Shown here: piece after piece, positions 1-5,934 of the stretch | How positions within the stretch are numbered: position 1 is the first letter of the stretch | How the letters are laid out: each line of letters starts with the position of its first letter | Assembly: GCA_020161965.1 (NCBI GenBank) | Contig: JAIUNH010000110.1 | Location: 1-9,535, forward strand | Origin: Pseudomonadota bacterium | GTDB lineage: Bacteria; Pseudomonadota; Alphaproteobacteria; CACIAM-22H2 | Length of the DNA stretch: 9,535 nucleotides | Reading direction: 5' to 3' | Position numbers and translations under genes: made by a program | The notes under the pieces: model-generated | What the model was told of the DNA's origin: nothing | What the model saw: the letters and a program-made list of their open reading frames with translations, nothing else | Database searches by the model: none

Positions 1-231
1 CTGACGATCGAGGCCGCGTTGTCGGGGCCGGAGGAGATGGAATTGCTGCATCTGCCGGCAAAGTCGCCGATCCTGATCCGGCATCTCGTCTATTACGACC
101 GGCAGGGGCGCGCGGCGATGGCGGGCAAATCGATCCATCGCGCGGATCTGATGCGCTACAGCGTGCGCGTCGACCAATCGCTCGACGGGATCGGCGTGGC
201 GCGCGGGCGCACGTTGATCCGGAACCGTTAG
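1..231 (+). CDS. C-terminal end of a GntR/HutC-type regulator (UTRA domain), partial
   Basis: The gene enters from the left edge, and 76 codons remain before a TAG stop. The residues resemble the end of a UTRA ligand-binding domain, which in GntR/HutC-family repressors senses a small molecule. What I see is a 'leu-x-leu-pro-ala-x-ser-pro-ile-leu' strand, a 'YYDRQGR' turn, then 'KSIHRADLMRYSVRVD', which matches the closing UTRA pattern (Y-D-x-x-G-R-P ... S-x-Y-R-x-D-R-Y-x-F-x-V). The DNA-binding half lies outside the window, so the GntR assignment is inferred from the UTRA end only. UTRA shares its fold with chorismate lyase (UbiC), which is the main alternative. The stop overlaps the pcs stop on the other strand by 4 nt. 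Family call moderately sure; ligand unknown. Confidence 0.6.
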   Translation: MTIEAALSGPEEMELLHLPAKSPILIRHLVYYDRQGRAAMAGKSIHRADLMRYSVRVDQSLDGIGVARGRTLIRNR

Positions 232-953
232 TTCCCGCGCACCGACCGCCACAGCGACAGGCCGACAAGCCAGGCGCTTGCCGCCATCCAAGCGGTCAGG
301 ACGATCGGATTGACGGCGGGTGCGAACCACAACAGCCAGGTGGCGCCGAACACCCACACGCCGCTGGCGGTCAGCGTCAGTGCGCGATAATCGCGCACGC
401 GCAAGGGGTGGATCGACTTCACCTTGGTGAAGCTGAAGGCACCCAGCACCGCGACGGCGGTCAAGTTGAACCAGACCGGCGTGCCCAGCACGTAGATATA
501 AAGCGCCACGATGTTCCAGATCGCCGGGAAGCCGACGAAGTAATTGTCCGTCGTCTTCAGATCGAGATTGGCGAAGATGTAGAGCGAGGAGAACAGGATC
601 CAGCCCGCCGCGGCCGAGGCGAGCCAGCCATCGCCCAGATATTCGAACTGCCAGAGCAGCACGGCGGGCACGACGACATAGGTGAGGTAATCGACGACGA
701 GATCGAGCAACGCGCCATCGAAACGCGGTAGGCGTTCGGCGACGTCGAGCTTGCGCGCGACGGGCCCGTCGATTCCGTCGACGATCAAGGCGAGGCCCAG
801 CCACAGCAACGCTTCGCGCGGGTTGCCTTCGATGACCGCGATCAACGCCAGCAGGCCGATGACGGCACCCGACGCGGTCAGCGCGTGGACCATCCAAGCG
901 GCACTTTTGCGCCGGACTTCGACGATCTTTTCGGTGACGTCGTCGCGTTGCAT
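228..953 (-). CDS. pcs: Phosphatidylcholine synthase (CDP-diacylglycerol--choline O-phosphatidyltransferase)
   Basis: This 241-residue inner-membrane enzyme condenses choline with CDP-diacylglycerol to make phosphatidylcholine in one step (EC 2.7.8.24), the bacterial Pcs route. The CDP-alcohol phosphatidyltransferase signature is complete: Asp59, Asp62-Gly63, Ala66-Arg67, Gly80, Asp84 and Asp88. The long spacing between Arg67 and Gly80 is typical of Pcs rather than of phosphatidylglycerophosphate or phosphatidylserine synthases. Other Pcs-like stretches are 'HALTASG' near residue 23, 'GFPAIWN' at 141-147 and 'IHPLRVR' at 181-187. Hydrophobic segments lie near 25-42, 48-60, 90-102, 108-128, 143-157, 163-175, 196-212 and 216-235. 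The chosen ATG at 953 lies 5 nt after the bdhA stop and gives the usual Pcs length. The reading frame stays open upstream inside bdhA, but that part is the antiframe of a clear gene. No strong Shine-Dalgarno is visible, so translation may be coupled to bdhA. Confidence 0.93.
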   Translation of the reverse strand: MQRDDVTEKIVEVRRKSAAWMVHALTASGAVIGLLALIAVIEGNPREALLWLGLALIVDGIDGPVARKLDVAERLPRFDGALLDLVVDYLTYVVVPAVLLWQFEYLGDGWLASAAAGWILFSSLYIFANLDLKTTDNYFVGFPAIWNIVALYIYVLGTPVWFNLTAVAVLGAFSFTKVKSIHPLRVRDYRALTLTASGVWVFGATWLLWFAPAVNPIVLTAWMAASAWLVGLSLWRSVRGN

Positions 954-958
954 CGGGA

Positions 959-1741
959 TCACTGCGCGGTCCACCCGCCGTCGATCGAGAAATTGCTGCC
1001 GCGAATCTGGTCGGCGGCGGGCGAGCACAGGAACGCGGCAAGGCCGCCGATCTGTTCGGGCGTGGCGAATTCCTTCGAGGGCTGTTTTTCGGACAGCAAC
1101 TCGTCCTTCGCGGCCGCACCCGAAATGCCTTTGCGTTCGGCCAAAGCGTCGATCTGCTTTTGCACCAGCGGGGTCAGCACCCAGCCCGGGCAAATCGTGT
1201 TGGCGGTGATGGGCAACGTCGCCGTTTCCAACGCCACGACCTTCGTCAGGCCGACCAGCCCGTGCTTGGCGGCGACGTAAGCCGATTTGCCCGCCGACGC
1301 GACGATCCCATGCGCCGAGGCGATGTTGATGATGCGGCCCCAGCCGCGCTTCTTCATATGCGGCAAGGCGGCGCGCATCGATTGGAAGCAACTCGTCAGG
1401 TTGATCTGGATGACGCGGTCCCACGCATCGAGCGGGAATTCGTCGACATTCGCGACATGCTGGATGCCGGCATTGTTGACCAGAATATCGACCGCGCCGA
1501 ATTCCTTCACGGTCGCGGCGACCAGCGCCTCGACGTCGGCGGGCTTGGACATATCGGCGGCGGAATAGCCGGTCTTGACGCCCAGCGTTTCGACCTCGCG
1601 GCGGACCTTGGCGATCGTCTCGCCGTCGCCGAAGCCGTTGAGCATGATGTTGGCGCCTTGGGCCGCCAGCGCCTTGGCGATGCCAAGCCCGATGCCGCTG
1701 GTCGAGCCGGTGACGAGGGCGGTTCTGCCTTTCAACGACAT
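959..1741 (-). CDS. bdhA: D-3-hydroxybutyrate dehydrogenase (short-chain dehydrogenase/reductase)
   Basis: This cytoplasmic, NAD-dependent enzyme interconverts D-3-hydroxybutyrate and acetoacetate (EC 1.1.1.30), the first oxidation step after polyhydroxybutyrate is depolymerised. The product has 260 residues, the usual length. The N-terminal nucleotide motif TGSTSGIG spans 11-18 and the NNAG motif 89-92. The catalytic set is Ser142, Tyr155 and Lys159. Residues known to hold the substrate in characterised bacterial HBDHs are all present at the same numbers: Gln94, Ser142, His144, Lys152, Tyr155, Gln196 and Trp257. This separates it from generic SDRs such as FabG. The ATG at 1741 is preceded by GGAGAG (1748-1753) at 6-nt spacing. 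It is the second gene of a leftward block, 60 nt after the DUF1192 gene and 5 nt before pcs. No regulator site was recognised. Confidence 0.95.
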   Translation of the reverse strand: MSLKGRTALVTGSTSGIGLGIAKALAAQGANIMLNGFGDGETIAKVRREVETLGVKTGYSAADMSKPADVEALVAATVKEFGAVDILVNNAGIQHVANVDEFPLDAWDRVIQINLTSCFQSMRAALPHMKKRGWGRIINIASAHGIVASAGKSAYVAAKHGLVGLTKVVALETATLPITANTICPGWVLTPLVQKQIDALAERKGISGAAAKDELLSEKQPSKEFATPEQIGGLAAFLCSPAADQIRGSNFSIDGGWTAQ

Positions 1742-1778
1742 GTCGTGCTCTCCGGGTTTCAGATGTTCCCTGTTTTTA

Positions 1779-1793
1779 GCGCCGGAACGGCGC
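1779..1793. repeat. Perfect hairpin between the DUF1192 gene and bdhA
   Basis: A 6-bp stem (GCGCCG paired with CGGCGC) closes a 3-nt loop. It sits 8 nt past the DUF1192 stop in the 60-nt gap before bdhA. In the direction of these genes it is followed by TAAAAAC, not a T tract, so it does not look like an intrinsic terminator. It could be an RNA processing or stability element, or chance in GC-rich DNA. Confidence 0.4.
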
Positions 1794-1801
1794 CGCCGCC
1801 G

Positions 1802-1984
1802 CTATTTTTTGAAAAAAGCGTCCGCGGCGGCCTTGTGGGAGCCCTTTTTGGCGATCTCGGCCTTGGCGCGGGCGATCTCGCCTTCCAGACGCGCTATATA
1901 GGCTTCGAGTTCCGCGACACCCCAATTGGACAGGTCCTTGGGCTTGACCAATTTATGGCGCGGTTCGAGTTCGTCGAATTCCAT
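1802..1984 (-). CDS. DUF1192 family small protein
   Basis: A 60-residue protein of a family found widely in alphaproteobacteria and of unknown function. Visible features are an acidic start (MEFDELEP), a 'DLSNWGVAELEAYIARLEGEI' type heptad helix across residues 18-45 that should form a short coiled coil, and the family's signature end 'AAADAFFKK'. There is no signal peptide and no membrane segment, so it is probably cytoplasmic and acts through a partner. The start at 1984 follows a G-rich ribosome site (GGGGGGA, 1990-1996) at 5-nt spacing. The much longer open frame upstream is antisense to the quinone oxidoreductase and is not coding. The final codons form a T6-C-A6 run unusual for this GC-rich DNA. 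The gene is divergent from the oxidoreductase with only 30 nt between the starts and leads into bdhA. Confidence 0.87.
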   Translation of the reverse strand: MEFDELEPRHKLVKPKDLSNWGVAELEAYIARLEGEIARAKAEIAKKGSHKAAADAFFKK

Positions 1985-2014
1985 TTTCGTCCCCCCGAGC
2001 GAGGTCGCCAGTTT
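1985..2014. promoter_or_regulatory. 30-nt divergent gap between the DUF1192 gene and the quinone oxidoreductase
   Basis: This gap has room for the two ribosome sites but not for two complete promoters. If both genes are started here, the -35/-10 elements of each must lie inside the opposite gene. A TTGACC at 1944-1949 could be a -35 for the rightward gene, but I see no good -10 at the right distance, so no promoter is called. Confidence 0.35.
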
Positions 2015-3013
2015 ATGAGTCTCCCCAGCGTCATGGAAGCCGTCACGATGACCGCCCCCGGCAAGCCGGAGGTTCTCGTCGCCGGTCAAAAGCCGGTGCC
2101 GGTGCCGCAGGCGGGGGAAGTGCTGATCGAAGTCGCGGCCGCCGGCGTGAACCGCCCCGATATTTTGCAGCGTTACGGCAAATATCCGCCGCCGCCGGGG
2201 GCGCCCGATACGCTGGGCCTGGAAGTCGCGGGCATCGTCGTCGCGGTTTCGGCGGGCGTAACTTGGCCGAAGATCGGCGACAAGGTTTGCGCGCTGGTCG
2301 CGGGCGGGGGCTATGCCCAGTACTGCACGGCGCCGGCCGTGCAATGTCTGCCGATCCCCAACGGCTTCTCGATGATCGAAGCGGCGGCGGTGCCCGAAAC
2401 CTTCTTCACCGTCTGGACCAACGTTTTCGAGCGCGGTGGCTTGAAATCGGGCGAGACCTTCCTGTGCCATGGCGGTGCTTCGGGCATCGGCACGACCGCC
2501 GTGCAACTCGCCAAGGCGTTCGGTGCCAAGGTGCTGGCGACGTGCGGCACGGCCGAGAAATGCGCGGCCGTGACCAAGCTGGGGGCGGATCGCGCGATCA
2601 ATTATCGCGACGAGGATTACGTCGCCGTCGCCAAGGAATTCACCGGCGGCAACGGCGTCGATCTGATTCTCGATATGGTCGGCGGCGATTACATCGCGCG
2701 CAATATCGACGCGGCGGCGGTGGAAGGGCGCATCGTGCAGATCGCCTTCCTCAAATCCGCCAAGGCCGAGTTGTCGTTCGACGCGATCATGCGCAAGCGC
2801 CTGACCTATACGGGCTCCACCTTGCGGCCGCGCAGCGTGGCGCAGAAGGGCGCCATCGCCGCCGCCTTGCGCGCGAAGGTCTGGCCGTTGCTCGAGGCGG
2901 GCAAAGTGCGCCCGCTGATCCATGCGACCTTCCCGATGGCGCAAGCGGCGCAAGCCCACGCGACGATGGAAGCCGACACACATATCGGCAAACTGGTGCT
3001 GACGCTTCGATGA
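2015..3013 (+). CDS. NAD(P)H:quinone oxidoreductase, PIG3 family (zinc-free MDR)
   Basis: A 332-residue medium-chain dehydrogenase/reductase without the alcohol-dehydrogenase zinc ligands. Members of the PIG3/QOR branch reduce quinones with NADPH in the cytoplasm. An N-terminal GroES-like domain (about 8-130) carries 'GEVLIEVAAAGVNRPDILQR' at 34-53 and 'YPPPPGAPDTLGLEVAG' at 57-73, which is close to the PIG3 signature. The Rossmann domain follows with HGGASGIG at 152-159 and continues with the AVQLAKAFGA helix. The ATG at 2015 has a GAGG about 11 nt upstream. A second in-frame ATG at 2033 also gives a plausible family start, so the first six residues are uncertain. The stop overlaps the start of the glycosyltransferase gene (ATGA, 3010-3013), so the two are translated from one mRNA. 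The physiological substrate cannot be read from sequence. Confidence 0.9.
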   Translation: MSLPSVMEAVTMTAPGKPEVLVAGQKPVPVPQAGEVLIEVAAAGVNRPDILQRYGKYPPPPGAPDTLGLEVAGIVVAVSAGVTWPKIGDKVCALVAGGGYAQYCTAPAVQCLPIPNGFSMIEAAAVPETFFTVWTNVFERGGLKSGETFLCHGGASGIGTTAVQLAKAFGAKVLATCGTAEKCAAVTKLGADRAINYRDEDYVAVAKEFTGGNGVDLILDMVGGDYIARNIDAAAVEGRIVQIAFLKSAKAELSFDAIMRKRLTYTGSTLRPRSVAQKGAIAAALRAKVWPLLEAGKVRPLIHATFPMAQAAQAHATMEADTHIGKLVLTLR

Positions 3014-4707
3014 CCGACGCCGAACGCCCGCCGTCGCCGGAAGAATGGCCGCCCGAAGCGTTGATCGACGCGGGGCGCCAATTGCGCGCGATGGGGCGCG
3101 GGGCCGAAGCGCTGGCGGCCTTCGATATCGCGTGCCGCAAGGCGCCGAACGAGGTTGCGGCGTGGTCCGGGGCGGCCCTCGCGAATTACGATCTTGCGCG
3201 CTATCACCTTTCCGCCGCCGCGTTCGAACGCGCGGTGGAATTGGCGCCGAACGACGCCAATCTGTGGCGCAATTTGGGTCATGTGCGTTTGCTCGCGGCA
3301 TGGCCCGTCCCGGCGGCGCAAGCGTTGGAACGCGCGGTTTCGCTCGATCCCGCCAATCTCGGCGCGTGGGACGATTTGGGCACGGCGCTGACCGGCGTTT
3401 GGGGCCGCGCCAAGGATGCCATCGCCGCCTATGATCGCGCGATCGCGCTCGATCCCGCGCGCGCCGATCTCGCCTCGCGCCGGTTGATCGCCCTGGCTTT
3501 CGATGCGGATCTGCCGGCCGCCGATTTGTTCGCCGCACACCGCGCATTCGGCGCGAAAGTCGAAGCGCTTGCCGGGCCGGTGGACGCGAAATTCGCCAAC
3601 GATCGCGATCCCGAACGCAAACTGCGCGTGGGCTATCTCTCGTCGAATCTCTACGCGCATATCGCCTCGGCCGAGATCCGCACGGCGTTGCGCTTGCACG
3701 ACCGCGCCGCGTTCGCCGTCCATGTCTACGCGACGATGCCCGAGCGCGATGCGATCACCGACGAGCTTCGCGGCTATGCCGATTTCTGGACCGATGCGGG
3801 CGCGCTCGACGATCGCGCTTTGGCCGCGAAGATCCGCGCCGACGGCATCGATATTCTGGTCCACACGATGGGGCATTGGCAGCAGAACCGCTTGGCCGTG
3901 TTCGCGCGCCGCGCCGCCCCGGTGCAGGTCGAGTATCTGTGCCAATCGCCGTCGGCGGGCATCGCCGCTTGCGACGCGTTCATCGCCGATCGCTGGATCT
4001 CCGGCGACGGCGCTTTGGCGTCGCTGTCGGGCGATCGGATCGTCGATCTGCCGGGCGGCTATTACACCACGTCGTTCCTGCCCGACGCGCCGATCAAACC
4101 GCCGCCGCGCGCGCGCGGTGGCGCGCCGATCGTGTTCGGCAGCTTCAATCGCGTGGCGAAAATCTCACCCGCGACGTTGCGCCGCTGGGCGCGCGTATTG
4201 GCCGAAGTGCCGCAAGCGCGCTTGATGGTGAAAATTCCCGAGCGTTTCGACCGCGCGGAGGAAGCGCGCATGCGCGATACCTGGGCGGCGTTCGGGCTTG
4301 ACGTCTCGCGCGTCGAAATCCGCGGCCATGCCGATGGCGGGGCGTATTGGGATCAATTCGCGGATGTCGACGCGCTGCTCGATTGTGTGCCGTTCAATGG
4401 CGGGCGCACGACGGGTTCGGCGGCGTGGATGGGCGTGCCGACGATTTCCGAAGCGGGGCCGCCGGTCTTCGGCCGCCTGACGCTGTGCATCATGACGCGT
4501 TTGGGCCTGGGCGATTTGGTCGGCGCCGACGAAGACGGTTACGTCGCGGCGGCGGTCAAGCTCGCGCACGATCCCGCAAGGCTCGACGAAATTCGCCGCA
4601 CCTTGCGCGATCGTTTTCGCGCGTCGACGCTATTCGAAAGTGCCGCGCATATCCGCGAGGTCGAGGCGGCGTATCGCCGCCTCTGGCGCGATTACTGCGC
4701 GGGTTAG
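3010..4707 (+). CDS. TPR-containing GT41 glycosyltransferase (O-GlcNAc transferase/SPINDLY-like)
   Basis: A 565-residue soluble protein. Residues about 15-152 form roughly four TPR helix pairs ending in 'ALDPARAD'-type turns, a protein-binding scaffold. Residues about 203-560 match the catalytic half of the OGT/SPINDLY family (GT41). Recognisable blocks are 'LRVGYLSSNLYAH' (His217, aligned with the essential first-domain His of human OGT), 'DILVHTMGHWQQNRL' (281-295), 'FGSFNRVAKISP' (Lys384, aligned with the UDP-phosphate-binding Lys) and 'DVDALLDCVPFNGGRTTG' (452-469, with Asp458 in the nucleotide-binding position). Such enzymes attach a sugar to Ser/Thr of proteins; in some alphaproteobacteria relatives glycosylate flagellin. 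No flagellar or sugar-nucleotide gene is in the window, so both target and donor are unknown. The ATG overlaps the upstream stop (ATGA), and the stop overlaps the paaJ stop by 4 nt. Confidence 0.88.
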   Translation: MTDAERPPSPEEWPPEALIDAGRQLRAMGRGAEALAAFDIACRKAPNEVAAWSGAALANYDLARYHLSAAAFERAVELAPNDANLWRNLGHVRLLAAWPVPAAQALERAVSLDPANLGAWDDLGTALTGVWGRAKDAIAAYDRAIALDPARADLASRRLIALAFDADLPAADLFAAHRAFGAKVEALAGPVDAKFANDRDPERKLRVGYLSSNLYAHIASAEIRTALRLHDRAAFAVHVYATMPERDAITDELRGYADFWTDAGALDDRALAAKIRADGIDILVHTMGHWQQNRLAVFARRAAPVQVEYLCQSPSAGIAACDAFIADRWISGDGALASLSGDRIVDLPGGYYTTSFLPDAPIKPPPRARGGAPIVFGSFNRVAKISPATLRRWARVLAEVPQARLMVKIPERFDRAEEARMRDTWAAFGLDVSRVEIRGHADGGAYWDQFADVDALLDCVPFNGGRTTGSAAWMGVPTISEAGPPVFGRLTLCIMTRLGLGDLVGADEDGYVAAAVKLAHDPARLDEIRRTLRDRFRASTLFESAAHIREVEAAYRRLWRDYCAG

Positions 4708-5909
4708 GCTTTCTCCAGCGCCAGCGCGATGCCTTGGCCCACGCCGATGCACATCGTGGCCAGCGCGCGCTTGGCGCCACGCTCGTGCAATTCGTACATC
4801 GCGGTCAAGGCGAGACGCGCGCCCGAAGCGCCCAGCGGATGGCCGAGCGCGATAGCGCCGCCGTTGGGATTCACATGCGCGGCGTCGTCGGGCAGGCCCA
4901 ATTGACGCAGTACCGGCAAAGCCTGCGCCGCGAAAGCCTCGTTGAGCTCGATCACGTCGATATCGCCGATCTTCCAGCCCAAGCGCGCGAGCAGCTTCTG
5001 CGTCGCCGGGACCGGGCCGATGCCCATGATGCGCGGCGGCACGCCGGCGGCGGCGGCCCCGATCACGCGGGCCTTGGGCGTCAGGCCGAACTTCTTCACC
5101 GCTGCTTCGGACGCGATGAGCAAAGCGGCCGACCCGTCATTGACGCCCGACGCGTTGCCCGCCGTCACGGTGCCCGAGCCGTCCGGCTTTACGAAGGCTT
5201 TGAGCTTGGCGAGCGTTTCGATCGTCGTGTCGCGCGGATGTTCGTCGCGCGACACCGTGACCATCTCCTTGCCCTTGCGGGTTTCGACGGCGACGATTTC
5301 CTTGGCGAGACGGCCGGAAGCTTGCGCGGCCAACGCGCGCTGCTGGCTGCGAAGTGCGAACGCGTCTTGATCGGCGCGCGAGACGTTGAAATCGACGGCG
5401 ACGTTCTCGGCCGTCTCCGGCATCGAATCCACGCCATGCGCCTTTTTCATCAGCGAATTCACGAAGCGCCAGCCGATCGTCGTGTCGTAGATCGCCGCGT
5501 CGCGCGAGAAGGCGGTTTCCGCCTTGCCCATGACGAAGGGCGCACGGCTCATGCTTTCGACACCACCCGCGACGATCAAATCCGCTTCGCCCGCCTTGAT
5601 GGCGCGCGCGGCCGTGCCGACAGCGTCGAGGCCCGAACCGCACAGGCGGTTGATCGTCGTGCCCGACACGCCGACCGGCAGGCCAGCCAGCAACGCCGCC
5701 ATGCGCGCAACGTTGCGATTATCCTCGCCCGCCTGATTGGCGCAGCCATAGATCACGTCGTCGATCGCCGCCCAATCCACACCCGGATTGCGCTTCACGA
5801 GTTCGCGTAACGGAATCGCGGCGAGGTCGTCGGCGCGCACGCCGGAGAGGGCGCCGGCATAGCGGCCGATGGGCGTGCGGATCGCGTCGACGATAAAGGC
5901 TTCGGTCAT
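4704..5909 (-). CDS. paaJ: 3-oxoadipyl-CoA / 3-oxo-5,6-dehydrosuberyl-CoA thiolase
   Basis: This thiolase splits 3-oxoadipyl-CoA with CoA into succinyl-CoA and acetyl-CoA (EC 2.3.1.174), the final step of the phenylacetyl-CoA catabolic route and also of the beta-ketoadipate route (PcaF). It has 401 residues, the same length as E. coli PaaJ, and long blocks are nearly identical to it: 'TPIGRYAGALSGVRADDLAA' at the N-terminus, 'GCANQAGEDNRNVARMA', 'GGVESMSRAPFVMGKAE' and 'DTTIGWRFVN'. The catalytic residues are in place: nucleophile Cys90 (NRLCGSG), His357 (GHPLG) and Cys387 (MCIGVGQG). An AAGGA ribosome site (5919-5923) stands 9 nt before the ATG. It follows paaH by 25 nt, which favours the PaaJ rather than the PcaF role. 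Its TAA stop overlaps the glycosyltransferase TAG on the other strand. Confidence 0.94.
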   Translation of the reverse strand: MTEAFIVDAIRTPIGRYAGALSGVRADDLAAIPLRELVKRNPGVDWAAIDDVIYGCANQAGEDNRNVARMAALLAGLPVGVSGTTINRLCGSGLDAVGTAARAIKAGEADLIVAGGVESMSRAPFVMGKAETAFSRDAAIYDTTIGWRFVNSLMKKAHGVDSMPETAENVAVDFNVSRADQDAFALRSQQRALAAQASGRLAKEIVAVETRKGKEMVTVSRDEHPRDTTIETLAKLKAFVKPDGSGTVTAGNASGVNDGSAALLIASEAAVKKFGLTPKARVIGAAAAGVPPRIMGIGPVPATQKLLARLGWKIGDIDVIELNEAFAAQALPVLRQLGLPDDAAHVNPNGGAIALGHPLGASGARLALTAMYELHERGAKRALATMCIGVGQGIALALEKA

Positions 5910-5934
5910 GTTGGCGTGTCCTTGAACGATGAAC

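Noticed and set aside
954..1424. N-terminal extension of the pcs frame up to an ATG at 1424
   Set aside because: The extra 157 residues are Arg-rich antiframe sequence within bdhA, while the ATG at 953 gives the normal Pcs length and directly follows the bdhA stop.
1779..1817. Intrinsic terminator around the 1779-1793 hairpin
   Set aside because: On the minus strand the hairpin is followed by A's rather than T's; on the plus strand the T6 run is 11 nt away and no rightward gene ends there.
1160..2014. Upstream extension of the quinone oxidoreductase frame (617-residue reading)
   Set aside because: It runs antisense through bdhA and the DUF1192 gene and has no PIG3-like sequence before the ATG at 2015.
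1985..3547. Long minus-strand open frame leading into the DUF1192 gene, and another at 2806-3945
   Set aside because: Both lie opposite the oxidoreductase and glycosyltransferase genes and are Arg/Pro/His-rich, as expected for antiframes of GC-rich codons.
4347..5810. Plus-strand open frame of 487 residues opposite paaJ, and a 382-residue one at 6454-7602 opposite paaH
   Set aside because: Low-complexity Arg/Asp/His-rich antiframes of two well-identified genes; no domain pattern.
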